Source of the DNA: Candidatus Limnocylindrales bacterium
GTDB lineage: Bacteria > Moduliflexota > Moduliflexia > Moduliflexales > JAUQPW01
Assembly: GCA_035559535.1 (NCBI GenBank)
Contig: DATMBG010000007.1
Coordinates: 29,480 to 93,479 of the forward strand
Length of the DNA stretch: 64,000 bases
Direction: 5' to 3'
Numbering within the stretch: position 1 is the first letter of the stretch; every line of letters begins with the position of its first letter. This document shows, in pieces, positions 25,934 through 35,200 of the stretch. Both the position numbers and the translations under genes were made by a program. The notes beneath the pieces were generated by a model that saw only the letters and a program-made list of their open reading frames with translations, was not told the origin of the DNA and did not search any database.

Positions 25934-26812
25934 TTATGATCTTTTCCTCCGCCTGGAGAGAAACAACTTGGTTATTTCTAACAGATAATCCGTTTTAGGA
26001 TCGATCCAAAGGTAATCCAAGTTTAACTGTTTAAAAAGTGAATTTAAATCTTCTTCTCGTTTCTTGGCTTCTGCTTGAAAAGTTGCCCTATTTTTCTTTG
26101 TGAACCATAGCATTCTTTCCATACCCGTTTCTAAATCCCTCAACCGAAGTCCTCCCCGATACTGTGGAAGTTCACGTTCACGGGGGTCATGGAGGACCAG
26201 AGGAATTACATCGTGGCGTGAACCCATAACTTTTAAAGCCTTTTTTATTTCGGCCAACTCTTCCAGGAAATCAGACAACCAGAATACCAAGGCACGTTTT
26301 GCAGGCAAGCTTTCAAATACACTGGAAACCTTTCCTTGGGTACCATGTTGAGTTTTAAAAGATAGAACATGTTGTGGAATCAAAAAATTGTAAGCTTTTT
26401 GGCGCTGAGGTTTTAAATGAATTTCTATTTTCACCGTATAGCCGATGAGTCCGATGGGGTCACCTACACGCCAGGCAGAATAAGCCAAAGTCGCCGCAAT
26501 TTCAGCCGCTAATCTTCGCTTGGAAACTCTTTCTGATCCAAACTCCATCGACTTACTCAGGTCAACCACTAAGATTAGATAGAGTTCACGTTCCTCGATA
26601 TACGTGTTTTTTAAAATGTGTTGACCTCCGATTCGAGCCGTTGCTGCCCAGTTAATCCATCGAGGATTCTCACCCAAATCATATCGGCTGATCTTATCAA
26701 ACTCCAAACCCCCTCCTTTGTACACACTGAACCAGGAACCCGGACATACTTGCGTAGTATACCAGTTGATATAATAATCGATTTTCGAGACTTTTTTCAG
26801 AATTTCTTCCAT
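25934..26812 (-). CDS. DUF58 domain protein
   Basis: A 292-aa cytoplasmic protein of the DUF58 family. The conserved YDLGENPRWINWAATAR is seen near residue 44, followed by a VWA-like fold with DLSKSM near 88. DUF58 proteins go with MoxR ATPases in one operon and probably act with them in assembling protein or metal complexes. The gene starts 53 bases after moxR. Confidence 0.88.
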   Translation of the reverse strand: MEEILKKVSKIDYYINWYTTQVCPGSWFSVYKGGGLEFDKISRYDLGENPRWINWAATARIGGQHILKNTYIEERELYLILVVDLSKSMEFGSERVSKRRLAAEIAATLAYSAWRVGDPIGLIGYTVKIEIHLKPQRQKAYNFLIPQHVLSFKTQHGTQGKVSSVFESLPAKRALVFWLSDFLEELAEIKKALKVMGSRHDVIPLVLHDPRERELPQYRGGLRLRDLETGMERMLWFTKKNRATFQAEAKKREEDLNSLFKQLNLDYLWIDPKTDYLLEITKLFLSRRRKRS

Positions 26813-26864
26813 AGAACTTACCTCTCGTAGGGAGTTTTCATAAGAGAGATGGCTTCCCTGATCC

Positions 26865-27833
26865 TTAGGGGACAGGAATCTTACTTAAAACATGATCCAG
26901 GATCTCATCTGGTGTAACTCCTTCCATTTCAGCCGAGTAGGTTAAGATCATACGATGACGGAGCACATCCTTGGCAGTACGCTGAACATCTTCTGGATAG
27001 ACAAATTTCCGTCCTTCCAGAAAAGCTTGTACGCGAGCCACATCTCGCAAACCCAGGATTCCTCTGGGTGAGACCCCAATTCTTATTTTCCCTTCTATTT
27101 TGTCCAGCTTATATTCCACGGGATTTCGAGTCGCACGACACAAATCCACCATATATCGATGGGCATATTCTTCGACCTTTACCTCTGCTTTGATCTTCTC
27201 CCGTAAGCGGACAACCTCCTCCGGGGAGAAGACCTGTTGAATCTCTGCTAAACGATCCCGGCGGTCTAAAAGGGTATTTTCCAACATGTGGATCTCATCT
27301 TCTCTAGAAGGATAGTTCACGAGAAGCTTTAAAAGGAACCTATCCAATTGAGCCTCCGGTAAAGGATAGGTACCCTCGTGCTCGATAGGATTTTGAGTTG
27401 CCAGGACCATAAAGGGATCTGGAAGTTGAAAAGTCTCTTTCCCCATAATGGTCACCTGACGTTCCTGCATGGCCTGGAGAAGAGCTGCCTGAGTTTTGGC
27501 AGCCGCTCGATTAATCTCATCCACTAAAATCAGATTAGCCGATATGATGGGGCCTTTTTCGACTTCAAACTTGCCGTCTGTATAGATATAGGTACCCACA
27601 ATATCACTGGGCATCATGTCCGGAACCATCTGGATACGCTGAAACGCACCCCCAATAGTTTTTCCCAAAGTGGCTACCAGTAAGGTTTTAGCCAGTCCGG
27701 GTACTCCTTCTAATAGCACATGCCCATCGGCCAGAAGTGCGGTTAAAACTTTCCAGATGAGGGAAGTCTGCCCAATGATTATTTTCTCGATTTCATTAAC
27801 AACCTGATGAACCTTTTCCAATTCATCTTTCAT
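26865..27833 (-). CDS. moxR: MoxR-family AAA+ ATPase
   Basis: A 322-aa MoxR ATPase. The P-loop reads GVPGLAKT at 43-50, Walker B LILVDEINRA at 101-110, and sensor region ATQNPIEHEGTYPLPEAQLDRF follows. ATG 27833 is chosen because AAGG lies about 9 bases before it; the ATG at 27842 is too near. It heads a six-gene operon of Bat type. It is thought to work as a chaperone ATPase with the VWA proteins. Confidence 0.93.
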   Translation of the reverse strand: MKDELEKVHQVVNEIEKIIIGQTSLIWKVLTALLADGHVLLEGVPGLAKTLLVATLGKTIGGAFQRIQMVPDMMPSDIVGTYIYTDGKFEVEKGPIISANLILVDEINRAAAKTQAALLQAMQERQVTIMGKETFQLPDPFMVLATQNPIEHEGTYPLPEAQLDRFLLKLLVNYPSREDEIHMLENTLLDRRDRLAEIQQVFSPEEVVRLREKIKAEVKVEEYAHRYMVDLCRATRNPVEYKLDKIEGKIRIGVSPRGILGLRDVARVQAFLEGRKFVYPEDVQRTAKDVLRHRMILTYSAEMEGVTPDEILDHVLSKIPVP

Positions 27834-28952
27834 AAACGCCATCCTTTTTAAATCTTAATCGAAGGGCGAGAAAGAGATAGAAATATCTAAAGTCAGGGAA
27901 AGTCGAGATGGAGCCTTAACCGATCGGTAAGTGGGAGAGGTAGGATTCAATAAGCTATTCTAACTTCTATTTTTCTCGCATTCTCTTCCTGTTCAATTTC
28001 TGTTTTAGTTCCCTGCAACTTTATATGCAAAGCAGATACCAAATCCAAAGGTAAATCTTGAAAAGATCTGATGTCCCCATTTACCATACACAGAGAAGAG
28101 CCTCGGGAGAATAAAAAGCTGGCATCTATGATCTAGTTTTTAGACGGCTTATACTAACCCTTATGAAGAGGTTACCTGCTTCCCTCCCGGTGGGGATAGC
28201 CAGGATGGGGCTACTTCCTATCATTTATATTTTTTTCAACGCCGATTGATATTAGACATTTTGGCAAAGAAAGGTTAAACTAACTCTCCGGAATTTCCTA
28301 GATAGAGAAAACCCCCCAGACTCCCAGGGGTCGCCCCATAGTCGGAAAGTCAGGTATTCCAAGACCCTGGGCCTTCCTATGAATTATCTAAAACTTATCG
28401 TGCAGCACCTATGCTGCCCTTTACAAACCCGTAAGAAACAGGTTTCATTCCAGGATCTAAAATTGAATCCTTATTGTGGAATTAATAGCCAGACGGGAAA
28501 AGAACCCAAAACCCATTTTGAAGCCGGGAAAAGTTTTGCTCTATTTTTAGGCAATTTTGAGGGGTAAGGATTACAAAAATAGCTTCCTTTCCTGCACCTA
28601 TAAACCTGGGGCTTAAGGTTCTGCCTTATTTTTAAGCCATTTTGAAAGGGATGGATTACAAAATAACCCCACTTTCTGCACTACAAATCTGAGGCTCCTT
28701 GTCAGCAGTGGTCCACAGACGTCACCGGGAAGGATATGGTTTCAATTTGAAACATTCCAAGCTCCTGGATTCTGCTAGGAACACTAAACCCGATGATTTT
28801 GACTTATAGAAAGTCCTAGATTTTAGGGTTTTAAATTTGGAGAGGTTTATTTTACTTTAAAATAACTCTAAAATAAATTCAAATGATCCATTTATCTAGA
28901 TAAGCTCAAAAATTACGACGATTTAATCTAGAGGGGTATAAAATGACTCTTT
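27834..28952. other. Long intergenic region, no gene recognised
   Basis: About 1.1 kb between the moxR start and the end of the second MBL gene. Short open frames have no family resemblance and no good ribosome site. It holds a degenerate tandem repeat at 28534-28695. The promoter for moxR should lie near 27850-27950 on the - strand, but I see no clear boxes. Confidence 0.6.
28534..28695. repeat. Degenerate tandem repeat, two units of about 80 bases
   Basis: Unit 1 (from 28534) and unit 2 (from 28619) align along their length. TATTTTTAGGCAATTTTGA matches TATTTTTAAGCCATTTTGA; GGATTACAAAAATA matches GGATTACAAAATAA; CTGCACCTATAAACCTGGGGCT matches CTGCACTACAAATCTGAGGCT. No coding sense. Confidence 0.7.
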
Positions 28953-29873
28953 TTATTTTTGCTCCCTGGCAAGTTCTGCGGCAACCGCATCTGCACCCTG
29001 GGCGATGAAAAGTTCTCCCTTTTTATCGGGTAAGAACTCTTCCATTTTAGCTACAAGCTTCTGCTTGGCGTCATCTGTTAACTCAGGCTGTCCCTTGGCC
29101 AGAGACTTTACTGCTTCTCGATAGGTCTCGAGGTACGATTTTTGCCAATCCAGCATTTCCAGGGAACCTGGCTCACCATGACCGGGATAAATCCTCTGGA
29201 CATCTTTGAGTTCTGTTTGGAGCCGATGGATATTTTTTAACCATTGGGTACTGTGACCGTCGGCAAGATAAGCATGGACTTTGTTCATTACCACATCTCC
29301 GATAAAAGCGATTCTTTCCTCTCCTTCTATCATCCAGTAAGAATCGCTATGAGACTCTCCTGGACCTAAATCATGGACGGTGAAAGTAACGCCTCCAAAG
29401 GTCACGGATTCTCCATCCTTTAAAGTTTTAGAAGGGAAAACCCTTTTTTTCGGCCATTCCTCTCCAAGCATGGCACGTCCTCGCTCTTCTCCTGCAGCAT
29501 CATAATAGGCTTTCATGGCCTTATCGACTCCTACCGTTGAGATTACGGGCACGCCATCTGTACCTATCAACTCAGCCAAACCATTGCAATGGTCTGGATG
29601 GCCATGGGTAAGGAGGACGGCCAGAAGTGGCTTTCTCAAAAATTCCAGATTTGCCCTTAAGGCTTTGCCATCGGAAACCGTTAAGGTCGCGTCTATGGCC
29701 ACAATACCTTTTTCAGTTTCTACCAGATAGGCATTTACAAAGACCCGGGTTTCATCGGCAAATCTATGAACCCGAGGTTTGAAACCCCCATGGACGGTGG
29801 GATTGAAAGAAATTATCCCGGTTAACAGGATGGGAAATATCAGAAGTCTACGGACAAGGTATTTTCTATTCAT
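28953..29873 (-). CDS. Secreted metallo-beta-lactamase-fold hydrolase (paralogue)
   Basis: A 306-aa paralogue of the protein at 82-1002. The signal peptide, HGHPDH, GESHSDSYW, FIGD and YPGHGEPGSLEMLDW are shared and the length is identical, so the active site is complete. It lies 39 bases after a dihaem cytochrome c gene on the same strand, whereas the other copy goes with an intradiol dioxygenase. A related but different substrate is possible. Confidence 0.85.
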   Translation of the reverse strand: MNRKYLVRRLLIFPILLTGIISFNPTVHGGFKPRVHRFADETRVFVNAYLVETEKGIVAIDATLTVSDGKALRANLEFLRKPLLAVLLTHGHPDHCNGLAELIGTDGVPVISTVGVDKAMKAYYDAAGEERGRAMLGEEWPKKRVFPSKTLKDGESVTFGGVTFTVHDLGPGESHSDSYWMIEGEERIAFIGDVVMNKVHAYLADGHSTQWLKNIHRLQTELKDVQRIYPGHGEPGSLEMLDWQKSYLETYREAVKSLAKGQPELTDDAKQKLVAKMEEFLPDKKGELFIAQGADAVAAELAREQK

Positions 29874-29912
29874 AAAACTTTTAAGCTATCTCGGATGGCC
29901 GAACCTTTACCT

Positions 29913-30557
29913 CTAATCCGGGCAGGCGGCACCCTGGTTTATCCACTCGGTTATTTTATCTATAAACTCCTGAAGGGTTCGGGGTGCAGGTGTACGCTTG
30001 CCACCTGGATTCCAGGACCATTGAATCCGAGGGTCTTCTTTAACATGTCGAATAAGGTCTTCCAGCGTTTTATTTCCATTCTGAGCCGGATCCTTAATCT
30101 GATTACAGATCTCCTTAGGGGTTTTATTTGCGAAGATCATGGGAGTCTCCGGGGGTGGCATCCGCCAATCGGGAGAGCCCGGTGCAGCCTTTTCCCCAAC
30201 TCCATTGGTGAGCTGATGGCAGTTATTGCACCTGGCACCCCCTGCACCTCGACCCGTTGCACCACGAACAACCTTCATATCGTGGGGACGTCCCTCATCG
30301 CCTTGAGTGGGTCCTTCTCCTGCAGCATGACAGTTTTTACAGCGTGGATGGGCGAAGACATCGACAACGGCATTGAAGGCTGCAATAGCCCTGGCATCCT
30401 CTGCAACAGCAATAACCTGCAGGTTAAGGAAAACTTTCTCTCCTTTACTGGGAGTATGCCTCAGAGAGGAAAAGGCAGGATTTATGACCTGCAAGATTCC
30501 TATAACCCATACCATTCTTACCAGGTACTTTTTCCAATTATGGGTCCGTAACGTCAT
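29913..30557 (-). CDS. Dihaem c-type cytochrome
   Basis: A 214-aa exported protein with two CxxCH haem-c sites (Cys73-Cys76-His77 in CKNCH, Cys110-Cys113-His114 in CNNCH). N-terminal residues 1-30 form a signal or anchor helix. The C-terminal half (IQWSWNPGG, then LQEFIDKITEWI) resembles cytochromes that go with dehydrogenases of the isoquinoline oxidoreductase type. GGAG precedes the ATG. It could serve the MBL neighbour's pathway or the PQQ dehydrogenase (inference). Confidence 0.82.
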   Translation of the reverse strand: MTLRTHNWKKYLVRMVWVIGILQVINPAFSSLRHTPSKGEKVFLNLQVIAVAEDARAIAAFNAVVDVFAHPRCKNCHAAGEGPTQGDEGRPHDMKVVRGATGRGAGGARCNNCHQLTNGVGEKAAPGSPDWRMPPPETPMIFANKTPKEICNQIKDPAQNGNKTLEDLIRHVKEDPRIQWSWNPGGKRTPAPRTLQEFIDKITEWINQGAACPD

Positions 30558-30654
30558 ATCCGTATTCTCCTTTAACTTAAAAAATTGAAGGCTGAAAGGG
30601 GAAGATAGCCAAAAAATTTCGATCTTGAGATAAATCCCAAATCATCTTAGCCTT

Positions 30655-31689
30655 TTATCGGGCCAATTTAGCCAAACTTTCTTCATACGGCGGCCAGGCG
30701 ATCCCTTTTTCAGTAATGATGGCGGTAATATACTCGTGGGGAGTTACATCGAAGGCCGGATTGGCTACCTGGATAGCTTCTGGCGCGATCTGTTTACCGG
30801 CAATCTGGGTCACTTCTTGGGGATTCCTCTCTTCAATGGGGATTTGATCTCCGGAGCCAATGGATAAGTCTAGGGTAGAAATCGGAGCTGCCACATAGAA
30901 TGGAATCCCATGTTCTTTGGCCAGGACTGCCAGACTGTAGGTACCAATTTTATTGGCAACATCTCCATTTGCAGCAATCCGGTCGGCCCCCACGATAATG
31001 AGATTAATTTTTCCTTTCCGCATGAAATAGCCGGCCATGTTATCCGTGATAAGGGTAAGCGGAATATTCTCCTTGGCAAGCTCCCAGGCGGTTAATCGAG
31101 ATCCCTGGAGAAAAGGTCTGGTCTCATCTACGAAAACATGAATCTGTTTTCCCTCTTCATGGGCTGACCGAATGACCCCCAGGGCTGTTCCGTATCCTGC
31201 CGTTGCTAGGGCTCCGGCATTACAATGGGTCAAGATGGTATCCCCGGATTTAATCAATTGCGCGCCATACTTACCCAGGATTTTGTTGATCTGGATATCC
31301 TCATCCCGTATCTGAAGGGCTCTATTTTTTAATACTTCTTTGAGTTGTGGAACAGGTAAATGCCGGTGAGCTTCTGCACATCGACGCATTTCTTCAATGG
31401 CCCAGAATAAATTCACAGCCGTGGGACGTGTTTTGGCCATTTCCTCCAGGATTTCTTTCATTTTAATTGAAAATTCTTCGTAAGAATCTGCCGAAATACT
31501 CTGGGCCCCCAGGGCAATACCCATAGCAGCGGCTACTCCAATGGCAGGGGCACCGCGAATGACCATATTTTTAATGGCCTGAGCCACATCTTTATAATTA
31601 TCGTACTCTCGATAAACTTCCTCCATGGGAAGTCGTGTCTGATCAATCATGACCACTTTGTTGTTAATCCATTCAATGGTTTGAATCAT
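30655..31689 (-). CDS. mtnA: S-methyl-5-thioribose-1-phosphate isomerase
   Basis: A 344-aa MtnA of the eIF2B-like fold. Catalytic Cys156 ([10 protein letters not shown]) and Asp236 ([11 protein letters not shown]) are present, and the N-terminal [11 protein letters not shown] motif is intact. It isomerises methylthioribose-1-phosphate to methylthioribulose-1-phosphate in methionine salvage. No other salvage gene is nearby. The length is normal. Confidence 0.93.
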   Translation of the reverse strand: MIQTIEWINNKVVMIDQTRLPMEEVYREYDNYKDVAQAIKNMVIRGAPAIGVAAAMGIALGAQSISADSYEEFSIKMKEILEEMAKTRPTAVNLFWAIEEMRRCAEAHRHLPVPQLKEVLKNRALQIRDEDIQINKILGKYGAQLIKSGDTILTHCNAGALATAGYGTALGVIRSAHEEGKQIHVFVDETRPFLQGSRLTAWELAKENIPLTLITDNMAGYFMRKGKINLIIVGADRIAANGDVANKIGTYSLAVLAKEHGIPFYVAAPISTLDLSIGSGDQIPIEERNPQEVTQIAGKQIAPEAIQVANPAFDVTPHEYITAIITEKGIAWPPYEESLAKLAR

Positions 31690-32108
31690 GGGAAACTCCT
31701 TTGTGTTAAGTTATCAAGCCTCTTTGAGATGGTTAATAGAATATCCCATTAAGAGAAAATCTGTCAACTTTTTAATGATTTCGTGGATCTTTTAGCCCCG
31801 GCGAGGTGGCCTCTTTAGAGAGGGGCGAATTCCCTGAACAGGTTGCTCTTATGGAACTTTTCTCCTCTGGAACCTTCAAAGTCAATTAAGTAACTGTAAC
31901 CATTTAGTAGGTGTCACTTTTTCTATCTGAACACCTCCCTGGCCCCCCCTCCAGGGGGGACTTCAGCGGCAGCAACCTCACGTCAGTCCCCCCTGGAGGG
32001 GGGGCCAGGGAGGTGTTTCTTTTTCCACCTACTAAATGGATACGGATATGTCAATTAAAATCCTCCTTGACAGGGAAAGAAAAAAACAGTATCATACCAT
32101 GGTGATGT
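31690..32108. other. Intergenic region between mtnA and tRNA-Ala
   Basis: About 420 bases without a gene. It contains TTAGCCCCGGCGAGG near 31793, a dispersed repeat word related to 21840, and a nested palindrome at 31900-32039 listed separately. Confidence 0.6.
31900..32039. repeat. Nested 140-bp palindromic element
   Basis: Outer arms: CCATTTAGTAGGTG at 31900-31913 and its exact complement CACCTACTAAATGG at 32026-32039. Inner arms: 31931-31962 and 31985-32016, perfectly complementary over 32 bp (starting ACACCTCCCTGG, ending CCAGGGAGGTGT). The central loop is 22 bases, and 12-17 unpaired bases lie between the inner and outer arms. No coding sense. Confidence 0.93.
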
Positions 32109-32180
32109 GGGCTCATAGCTCAGTGGGAGAGCACTGCGTTCGCAACGCAGGGGTCGGGGGTTCAAATCCCCCTGGGTCCA
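32109..32180 (+). tRNA. tRNA-Ala (anticodon CGC)
   Basis: All cloverleaf stems form: acceptor GGGCTCA/TGGGTCC with discriminator A, D arm GCTC/GAGC, anticodon stem CTGCG/CGCAG with loop TTCGCAA, and T arm GGGGG/CCCCC with TTCAAAT. Anticodon CGC (32141-32143) reads GCG. The G3-T70 pair, the main alanine identity signal, is present. The CCA end is not encoded. Length is 72 bases with a short D loop. Confidence 0.95.
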
Positions 32181-32195
32181 TTTTGTCCTCTAATA

Positions 32196-32226
32196 CTCAG
32201 TCCCTCTCAAAACAGAGGGGTCTGAG
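32196..32226. repeat. Hairpin downstream of tRNA-Ala
   Basis: CTCAGTCCCTCT at 32196-32207 pairs with AGAGGGGTCTGAG at 32214-32226 with one bulge. It may end the tRNA transcript but lacks a T-run. Confidence 0.6.
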
Positions 32227-32295
32227 TCCATCTGGAGAACCTCCCAGTTCCCCATTGACAAACCCACTGCTGTTAAATAACTTAACAGAAAATCC

Positions 32296-35200
32296 ATGAA
32301 TTTTACAGCACTTTTAGATAGCATAAAAACCGGAGCACACCAGGTTTCTTTATCGGGATTATGGGGGTCTTCTAAGGCCCTTATACCAGCTCTTGTTTAC
32401 AAAGAAACGAAGCGGCCTGGTCTGATAATTACTCCAACCTGGCAGACGGCCATGGACTTCCAGGATGACTTGGCTTTCTTTTTAAGGCAACTGGGAAGTG
32501 AACCCGATAAGATCCATCTTTTTCCACAGTGGGAACTTTCTCCCTATGAATTTTTATCACCTCATCGAGAAACCGTCGCCGAGAGGCTTACAATTCTGGA
32601 TAAACTCCTGAATCATGAAAAGATCCTGGTGGTAACCCCGGTGGAAGCTTTAATGCAGAAACTTCTACCCCGGCAGGTACTTTATCAATTTACTCAGTAC
32701 GTGGAAGTGGGAGCTGAGATCAACCGGGATGAGTTGGTTGAGCAGCTTATTTATACCGGTTATCATCCTGTGGAAATTGTAGAAGCCCGGGGAGAATTCA
32801 GTGTACGGGGTGGAATTCTGGATGTATTCCCTCCAATAGGAGAAAATCCGCTTCGGATCGAATTTTTCGGAGATACCGTTGAATCTATTCGGGAGTTTGA
32901 TATCACGACCCAAAGATCCATCGCCCAATTGGAAATCGTTACCATCCTTCCCATTCGAGAAGTGGTTCTAAATCAAGAAGCCCTCCAACGAGGCATTGCC
33001 AACATAAAAGCCAGAATTGCAGAAATCGGCGCCTCTTACAACACGTTGAATACGCTGATGAACCAGTTGGAGCAAGCGCCCTTTTTCCCGGGGATGGAAC
33101 GGTATGCTTCTTATTTTTACCCAGATCTGGAAACTTTATTCGATTACCTGGATCCGCAAGGTCTTTTATTTGTAGAGGAAGGATTGGACATAGAACAGGT
33201 AGCCAGCAAATTTGAAAGAAAAGTTCAAGAAGGTTATCAGCATGCTCTGGATAAAGGAAGCCCGGTCCCGGATCCTACTTCCCTCTACCTTACGGCCCAA
33301 CAAGTTAAGGAGCACTTGGAAAGGTGGCAACGAATTGAATTGAATCTGGTGGATTTCTCAGGGGAACAGGAAAGGATGGGAGGATGGGAGTGTGGAAGTA
33401 GGGGGATAGAAGGGGATGGGAGCGGGAAGGTAACAACGTCCCCACCCCCCCACCTTCATACCTCCCCACGTATCTCTTACGATCTGGATTTTAAACCCTT
33501 GGAATGGGGTTACCTCACAACCCCCGATACAGATGAAAAAGAGCAACATATTGCTTTTTCATCCAAGCGGTTGGCCGAATGGCTCGAACAGGGAAATCGG
33601 GTCCTTATCGTTTCCCATACCCGTGTCCAGGCAGAAAGACTGGCGGAACTTCTGGCCGATTATCAGTTAACCCCGGGTCGATACGAAGAGCCAATTCTCT
33701 CGGAATTTTTGTTCCAATCCAGGCAAAAACCTGTTTTCGTTCAGCAAACAGATGAGAAAAGGAGTTTCTTAACCCATCTTCTGATCACGACTGGAGATCT
33801 CACAGCCGGTTTTTACCTTCCGGATCAAAAACTTGTCCTGGTCGGTGAAGACGAGCTTTTAGGGCGACGTAAGACCATCAAGTACCGGCATAAAGTTCAT
33901 CGACCCAGCCGATTACTAACGACTCTGGGTGAACTGGAAATCCATGATTTTGTTGTCCATGTGGATCATGGCATTGGGAGATACCTCGGACTGAAAAGGT
34001 TGAAAATCCAGGACATGGAAATGGAATGTCTTCATCTGGAGTATCGAGATGGAGATAAGCTCTATGTTCCTATCGATCGGTTAGATCTGGTTCAAAAATA
34101 TAAAGGGTCTGATGATCATCCCCCTCAGTTGGATAAACTGGGAGGAACCAACTGGGCTCGTGTTAAAGAAAGGGTTAAGGCTTCTATTAAAAAAATGGCC
34201 AACGAACTGCTGGAACTCTATGCAGTTCGCCAGGCGCTTCCTGGGTTCTCTTTTTCTTCAGATGACCATCTCTATAAGGAATTTGAAGCCGCCTTTGAAT
34301 ATGAAGAAACGCCGGATCAAACCCGGGCTATTCAAGATGTCCTTAAGGATATGGCAGCCGCCAAGCCGATGGATCGATTGATCTGTGGGGATGTGGGATA
34401 CGGTAAAACCGAGGTGGCCATGCGGGCGGCTTTCATAAGTATATTGAACGGGAAGCAGGTGGCCGTTCTGGTTCCCACCACAATATTGGCTCAACAGCAC
34501 CTTCAAACCTTTCAAAGTCGATTTGCTTCGTATCCAGTCCGCATCGAAGTGTTGAGTCGTTTTAAGACCCGGAAGGAGCAGAATGCAATTATAAAAGGAC
34601 TTAAGGAAGGCACGGTAGATATTGTTATCGGCACGCACCGTCTTCTTCAAAAGGACATCGAGTTTAAAGATCTGGGATTGGTTGTCATCGATGAGGAGCA
34701 TCGTTTTGGGGTGGCTCATAAGGAAAAACTCCGACAGCTTCGTAAACTGGTAGATGTCCTGACTTTAACTGCGACGCCCATTCCCAGGACCCTCCACATG
34801 TCTTTGATGAGCATTCGGGATATGAGTGTGATAGATACTCCTCCGGAAGAGCGTTTGTCTGTGTATACCTATGTGGTTAAATTTGATGAGGGTCTTATCC
34901 GGGAAGCTATTCTACGTGAATTAGATCGAGGGGGGCAGGTCTTCTTCGTACACAATCGGGTTAAAAGCATTGAAGCTATGGCGAATTATCTTCGTCGATT
35001 AGTTCCTACGGCCCGTATTGTAGTAGCCCATGGCCAATTGGAAGAGAATACCCTAGAAAAGATCATGTTGAAGTTTGTGAACAAGGAGTACGATGTTTTA
35101 GTGTGTACGACCATTATCGAATCGGGCCTGGATATTCCCTCCGCAAATACCATCTTTATTAATCGGGCAGATAAGTTCGGGCTTGCCCAACTTTATCAGC

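Noticed and set aside
28379-28567. A 62-codon open frame in the long gap
   Set aside because: No ribosome site, no family resemblance, and it runs into the degenerate tandem repeat.
29895-30551. A 218-codon open frame on the + strand
   Set aside because: It lies opposite the dihaem cytochrome gene, whose two CxxCH sites and signal peptide are convincing; the + strand product has no family pattern.
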